A DNA stretch of 64,000 bases. It comes from an uncultured Lachnospiraceae bacterium (GTDB taxonomy: Bacteria > Bacillota > Clostridia > Lachnospirales > Lachnospiraceae). How positions within the stretch are numbered: the first letter of the stretch is position 1; each line of letters starts with the position of its first letter. Shown here one piece after another: positions 60,889 to 64,000 of this stretch. The position numbers and the translations under genes are program-made. Location of the stretch: NCBI GenBank assembly GCA_902779575.1, contig CACZBW010000010.1, forward strand, positions 1-64,000, given 5' to 3'. The notes below the pieces were generated by a model. That model worked only from the letters and a program-made list of their open reading frames with translations. It made no database searches and had not been told where the DNA came from.

Positions 60889-62429
60889 AGTACACCCTCC
60901 ATTTCCTGCGCGGTCATCGTGCGGATGCCCAGCATATATTCACCGAGCTCGTCGACGTCGACTACATTGGCCTTGGGGAAGGCGGCGACGATCCTGCCCT
61001 GCCTCATAACCAGCAGCCGGTCGCTTACCTCCAGAATCTCGTTCAGGTCTGCCGAGATCAGCAGGGAGCCGATGCCCTTCTCACGGGTCTGGCGTACCAG
61101 ATATTTGCGGATCATCTCAGCGGTACCGACGTCAACGCCGCGGGTGGGCTGGTTGGCCACCACGAAATTGGCTCCGCTTGTGAACTCACGCGCAACGACA
61201 ACTTTCTGGATATTTCCTCCTGAAAGGAAACGGATCGCTTCATCCTGACTGTCGCAGGAGATCTCAAACTCCTTGATCAGGGCGTCCGTGATGCTCTTCG
61301 CTTTCTTCTTGTCCAGGAAGATACCGTTCATGTTCTCCTTCTTGTCAAAGCGGTCGGCGATCGCATTGTCCTGCACGGAAAGATCATTGACGCAGCCTAC
61401 CGTCATCCGGTCTTCCGGTATGACGGACATACCCGCTGAGCGGATATCCACGATCTTCATGCCTTTCAGGTCCTTCCCGTTCAGCTTCACGGTTCCTGAG
61501 TCGTATGAAACCATACCGCTGATGGAGTCGGACAGGTCGCTCTGACCGTTGCCTTCCACGCCGGCAATTCCGAGAACCTCCCCTTCATGAATCGTGAAGG
61601 AGACATCGTTCAGCGTTTTCTTGCCCTCCGCGTTCGTCCGGGTCAGATTGCGCACTTCCAGAATCGGTTTTCCGGGTTTGGGATCTTCCTTTTCAATCTT
61701 CAGGACTACATCGCGGCCGACCATCAGACGGGAGATCCCCGCCGCATCCAGTTCCGAAATCGGATGGGTGCCGTTGCAGTAGCCGTGCCGGAGAACCGTC
61801 ACATTGTCGCAGAGCTCCATAACCTCCTCCAGTTTATGGGAAATGAAGATTACGGAATGACCTTCCGTCCTGAGCAGCTTGAGCTGCTCAAAGAGCTCAC
61901 GGGTCTCCTGCGGGGTAAGAACGGCGGTCGGCTCGTCCAGGATCAGAACCTTCGCTCCGCGGATCAGCGCTTTCAGGATCTCAACCTTCTGCATCAGTCC
62001 TACGGAAAGGTCTCCTACTCTGGCGGTCGCGTCCAGACCGAAACGGTACTTGTCCGACATCTCCTGCGTTATCTGAACCGCCTTCTGGGTATCCACCAGC
62101 CCGTTCTTCCTGGGTTCCATGCCCAGGGTCACATTCTGGGCCACCGTCATGGACGGAAGAAGCATGAAATGCTGATGCACCATGCCGACGCCCAGCTCGA
62201 TCGCCTCCAGCGGCGAGGAGATCTTTACCTTCTTTTCATTTACATAGATCGCGCCCTCCTGAGGCTGTTCCATTCCGAACAGGACCTTCATCAGGGTCGT
62301 CTTGCCGGCGCCGTTCTCTCCTACCAGGGCATGAATCTCGCCCTGCTGCACAGAGAACGTAATCCCTTTATTTGCCACGAAGCCGTTTGGATAGATCTTC
62401 GTGATATTTTCCATTTTCAGTGCTTCCAT
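60885..62429 (-). CDS. Nucleoside ABC transporter ATP-binding protein, NupO-like
   Basis: A 514-residue protein with two ABC domains. The first (about 1-240) has Walker A GENGAGKTT, signature LSVGLMQKVEI and Walker B ILDEPTAVL. The second (about 255-505) has a degenerate Walker A (GVEGNGQSDL) and signature LSGGNIQKVVVARE, with Walker B replaced by VVANQPTRGVD, typical of this importer class (only one fully active site). It follows the binding protein gene by 104 bp, with a hairpin between. Confidence 0.93.
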   Translation of the reverse strand: MEALKMENITKIYPNGFVANKGITFSVQQGEIHALVGENGAGKTTLMKVLFGMEQPQEGAIYVNEKKVKISSPLEAIELGVGMVHQHFMLLPSMTVAQNVTLGMEPRKNGLVDTQKAVQITQEMSDKYRFGLDATARVGDLSVGLMQKVEILKALIRGAKVLILDEPTAVLTPQETRELFEQLKLLRTEGHSVIFISHKLEEVMELCDNVTVLRHGYCNGTHPISELDAAGISRLMVGRDVVLKIEKEDPKPGKPILEVRNLTRTNAEGKKTLNDVSFTIHEGEVLGIAGVEGNGQSDLSDSISGMVSYDSGTVKLNGKDLKGMKIVDIRSAGMSVIPEDRMTVGCVNDLSVQDNAIADRFDKKENMNGIFLDKKKAKSITDALIKEFEISCDSQDEAIRFLSGGNIQKVVVAREFTSGANFVVANQPTRGVDVGTAEMIRKYLVRQTREKGIGSLLISADLNEILEVSDRLLVMRQGRIVAAFPKANVVDVDELGEYMLGIRTMTAQEMEGVL

Positions 62430-62458
62430 AAGCTCTTCCTTCTCTAACGATTAAGCAG

Positions 62459-62500
62459 AAACGGGGAACCCGGAGCAGAAGCTGCCGGATTCCCCCGTCT
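62459..62500 (-). other. Hairpin between the BMP gene and the ATPase gene
   Basis: ACGGGGAA and TTCCCCCGT are the outer arms, with an inner CCGG-type pairing. Only a mixed TTTCTGCTT tail follows on the minus strand. It probably gives the binding protein higher expression than the rest of the operon. Confidence 0.65.
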
Positions 62501-62533
62501 GTTATCTGCCGGTTACCGGGAATGTGAATTCAC

Positions 62534-63607
62534 TCACGGAGTAACAGTACCGATCAGAGCCTGATAGTCGTCCTCAGTCCCGTCGAAATAGGACTTGACA
62601 ACGATCTTGCCGGACGCGATGTCGTCGATCGCCTGAGTAACCGCATCCTGAACCTCCTGCGGAACTACTTCCGCATAATAGTCATTCTGGGAAAGACCAA
62701 CCGCGTTCTCAGCAACGCCCATAGCCTTCAGAGTACCCCACTCGATGGTGGAAGGATCCCTGAACAGGGAGATCATGGTATTGCCGACTTCCTTGGTAAC
62801 GGAAGTAGCGATAACCTTCGCGAATGCTTCGTTGCTGTCGATGAATGCCGCATACTGGTCAGAGTCAACGCCCAGTGTCCATACGCCGTCAAGCTCGGTA
62901 GCCGCTTCGAAAGCGCCTGTGCCTGCTCCGCCGGCGATCGGGAAGAATACGTCTACGCCCGCGCTGGAGTGCTGTGTATTGCAGATCTCTTTCATCTTCG
63001 CGGTGTTGCTCCAGTCACCAACCCAGCCGGTGCTGACCTTGATGTCCGGATTGTAGGAAAGCGCGCCGTCCACATAGCCGGTGATGAAGTCCTTGATAAC
63101 CGGATTCTCGACTCCGCCGATGGCTCCGATGGCTCCGTCCTTGGAGAGGCCTGCCGCCACGATACCGCCAAGATAGGAGGACTCATTCTGCTTGAAATAG
63201 ATATACAGAATGTTGTCAGCGGCTACTGCCGTATCGGAGTTGATATCAAAGAGAACGAACTTTGTATCCGGGAATTCCTGAGCTACTGTCTCAACCTGCT
63301 CCTGATAGGTGGAGCTGGCGATTACATAATCATAACCAGTGTCGAGCAGATCATACATGGTGTCCAGATAGCCTGCAGCATCGTTTCCGGTTTCAACCGT
63401 CTTGACATCATAGCCTGCGCTTCTGAGGACGTTCATGCCAACTTCACCGGAATCGTTGAAAGACATGTCACCGAGGCCCGTTACGATATAAGCGATGGAG
63501 CCTTCTCCCTTGAAATCCGGCTCTTCCGCCATAACAGCCATGCTTCCTGCAAGTGCAAGTGCCGCAGTCACTGATGCTGCAAGTAAAGTGGTAAACTTTC
63601 TGTTCAT
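62534..63607 (-). CDS. BMP-family nucleoside-binding protein
   Basis: A 357-residue exported binding protein of the BMP/Med/PnrA family. The signal peptide (MNRKFTTLLAASVTAALALAG) is followed by SMAVMA-EEP with no lipobox Cys, again unusual. Family motifs: IAYIVTGLGDMSFNDSGEVG near the start, IASSTYQEQVETVAQEFPD and GGVENPVIKDFITGYVDGA. Known members bind purine nucleosides such as guanosine. AAGGAGG precedes ATG 63607. First gene of the importer operon. Confidence 0.92.
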   Translation of the reverse strand: MNRKFTTLLAASVTAALALAGSMAVMAEEPDFKGEGSIAYIVTGLGDMSFNDSGEVGMNVLRSAGYDVKTVETGNDAAGYLDTMYDLLDTGYDYVIASSTYQEQVETVAQEFPDTKFVLFDINSDTAVAADNILYIYFKQNESSYLGGIVAAGLSKDGAIGAIGGVENPVIKDFITGYVDGALSYNPDIKVSTGWVGDWSNTAKMKEICNTQHSSAGVDVFFPIAGGAGTGAFEAATELDGVWTLGVDSDQYAAFIDSNEAFAKVIATSVTKEVGNTMISLFRDPSTIEWGTLKAMGVAENAVGLSQNDYYAEVVPQEVQDAVTQAIDDIASGKIVVKSYFDGTEDDYQALIGTVTP

Positions 63608-63738
63608 ACGACTACCTCCTTTTTATGAAACCATTATGTGACGGTCCTCTGTCGACGGACAGGAGGCCCAGATTCGGCGGCCGGATGTTTTGTGCAAATC
63701 GACAAATATTCACCGACAAACAAGCCGCTCTTTCCCCA

Positions 63739-63767
63739 AGTATACCCAAACAGAAGGAGATTTGCAA
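63739..63767 (-). promoter_or_regulatory. Sigma-A promoter of the nucleoside importer operon
   Basis: TTGCAA (63767-63762) and TATACT (63744-63739) with a 17-bp spacer. The leader of about 125 nt contains a small hairpin (CCTCTGTC/GACAGGAGG at 63648-63668). No purine riboswitch motif was recognised. Confidence 0.78.
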
Positions 63768-63789
63768 GAGAAGCATGGGCCTTTTGGAA

Positions 63790-63836
63790 CAAAAAGTTGC
63801 CGCGCAGGCCTCCTCATCGAAGTCCCTGCGCGGCAG
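63790..63836 (-). terminator. Terminator after the flavoprotein reductase gene
   Basis: TGCCGCGCAGG and CCTGCGCGGCA form a perfect 11-bp stem with a 16-nt loop, followed on the minus strand by CTTTTTG. Confidence 0.85.
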
Positions 63837-63874
63837 AGCTTAAACAACTATGTAATTAATTCAGGTCCTGCTTC

Positions 63875-64000
<126 letters not shown>

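Noticed and set aside
63608-63738. Purine riboswitch before the nucleoside importer
   Set aside because: The conserved purine riboswitch core sequences were not found; only a short hairpin is present.

Overview
The window looks like a chromosome segment of a moderately GC-rich, low-spore-signal Clostridia bacterium, most likely a Lachnospiraceae-type gut anaerobe. The evidence is the mix of AGGAGG ribosome binding sites, a T-box leader, an L-serine dehydratase of the oxygen-sensitive Fe-S type, very large SpaA/Cna_B surface proteins with an LPxTG-like anchor, RecU, a fused HisI-HisE, and Nup/BMP-type and Phn-type ABC importers. This placement is inference from gene content. Most genes lie on the minus strand. 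No prophage, CRISPR array, intact insertion sequence or rRNA was seen.

Layout. 1-11.5 kb: the 5' part of one SpaA-like surface protein (running off the left edge), a serine import and deamination pair (sstT, sdaA), and a 7.2 kb LPxTG adhesin gene with two lesions near its 5' end. 11.6-14.0 kb: a LytS-like histidine kinase and its response regulator. 14.1-19.6 kb: an orphan TrpB2-type enzyme behind a tryptophan T-box, a YbaK-type deacylase, a DUF1846 protein, a nucleotidyltransferase and tRNA-Thr(CGU). 19.8-27 kb: aquaporin, a secreted FN3 protein behind three 21-bp palindromes, a secreted phage-type lysozyme, uridine kinase with a 35-aa companion, and a Suv3-like RNA helicase. 27-31 kb: thrC, a small membrane protein, a ComB-like gene and a SleB-like hydrolase. 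31.3-37 kb: a his operon (hisZ-G-D-B-IE) with a clear promoter. 37-46.6 kb: housekeeping genes (recU, two pseudouridine synthases, YgiQ radical SAM, HAD phosphatase, coaD, rsmD, mgsA). 46.8-50.6 kb: KDG kinase plus KDPG aldolase, a thioesterase, a truncated ABC exporter gene and a fumarylacetoacetase-like hydrolase. 50.8-57.6 kb: a P-loop protein, a 5'-nucleotidase-like metallophosphatase and a phnDCEE importer. 57.9-63.6 kb: deoD and a BMP/Nup nucleoside importer. The right edge cuts the end of a flavoprotein reductase gene.

How they work together. Serine uptake and deamination form a two-gene catabolic unit. The nucleoside importer sits next to a purine nucleoside phosphorylase, giving a coherent salvage route. 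KdgK and Eda complete the last two steps of hexuronate or ketodeoxygluconate breakdown. HisG is the short form, so it needs the HisZ encoded upstream in the same operon. hisC, hisH, hisA and hisF are not in the window.

The least expected signals are non-coding. Several genes are followed by unrelated imperfect tandem repeats (periods about 33, 50, 61, 62, 63 and 74 bp) that start close to or cross stop codons, and a GC-rich array of about ten units lies between udk and the helicase gene. A run of sigma-A-type promoters, nearly all with 17-bp spacers, helps fix several starts; one of them overlaps the first ATG of the helicase gene and moves its start downstream.
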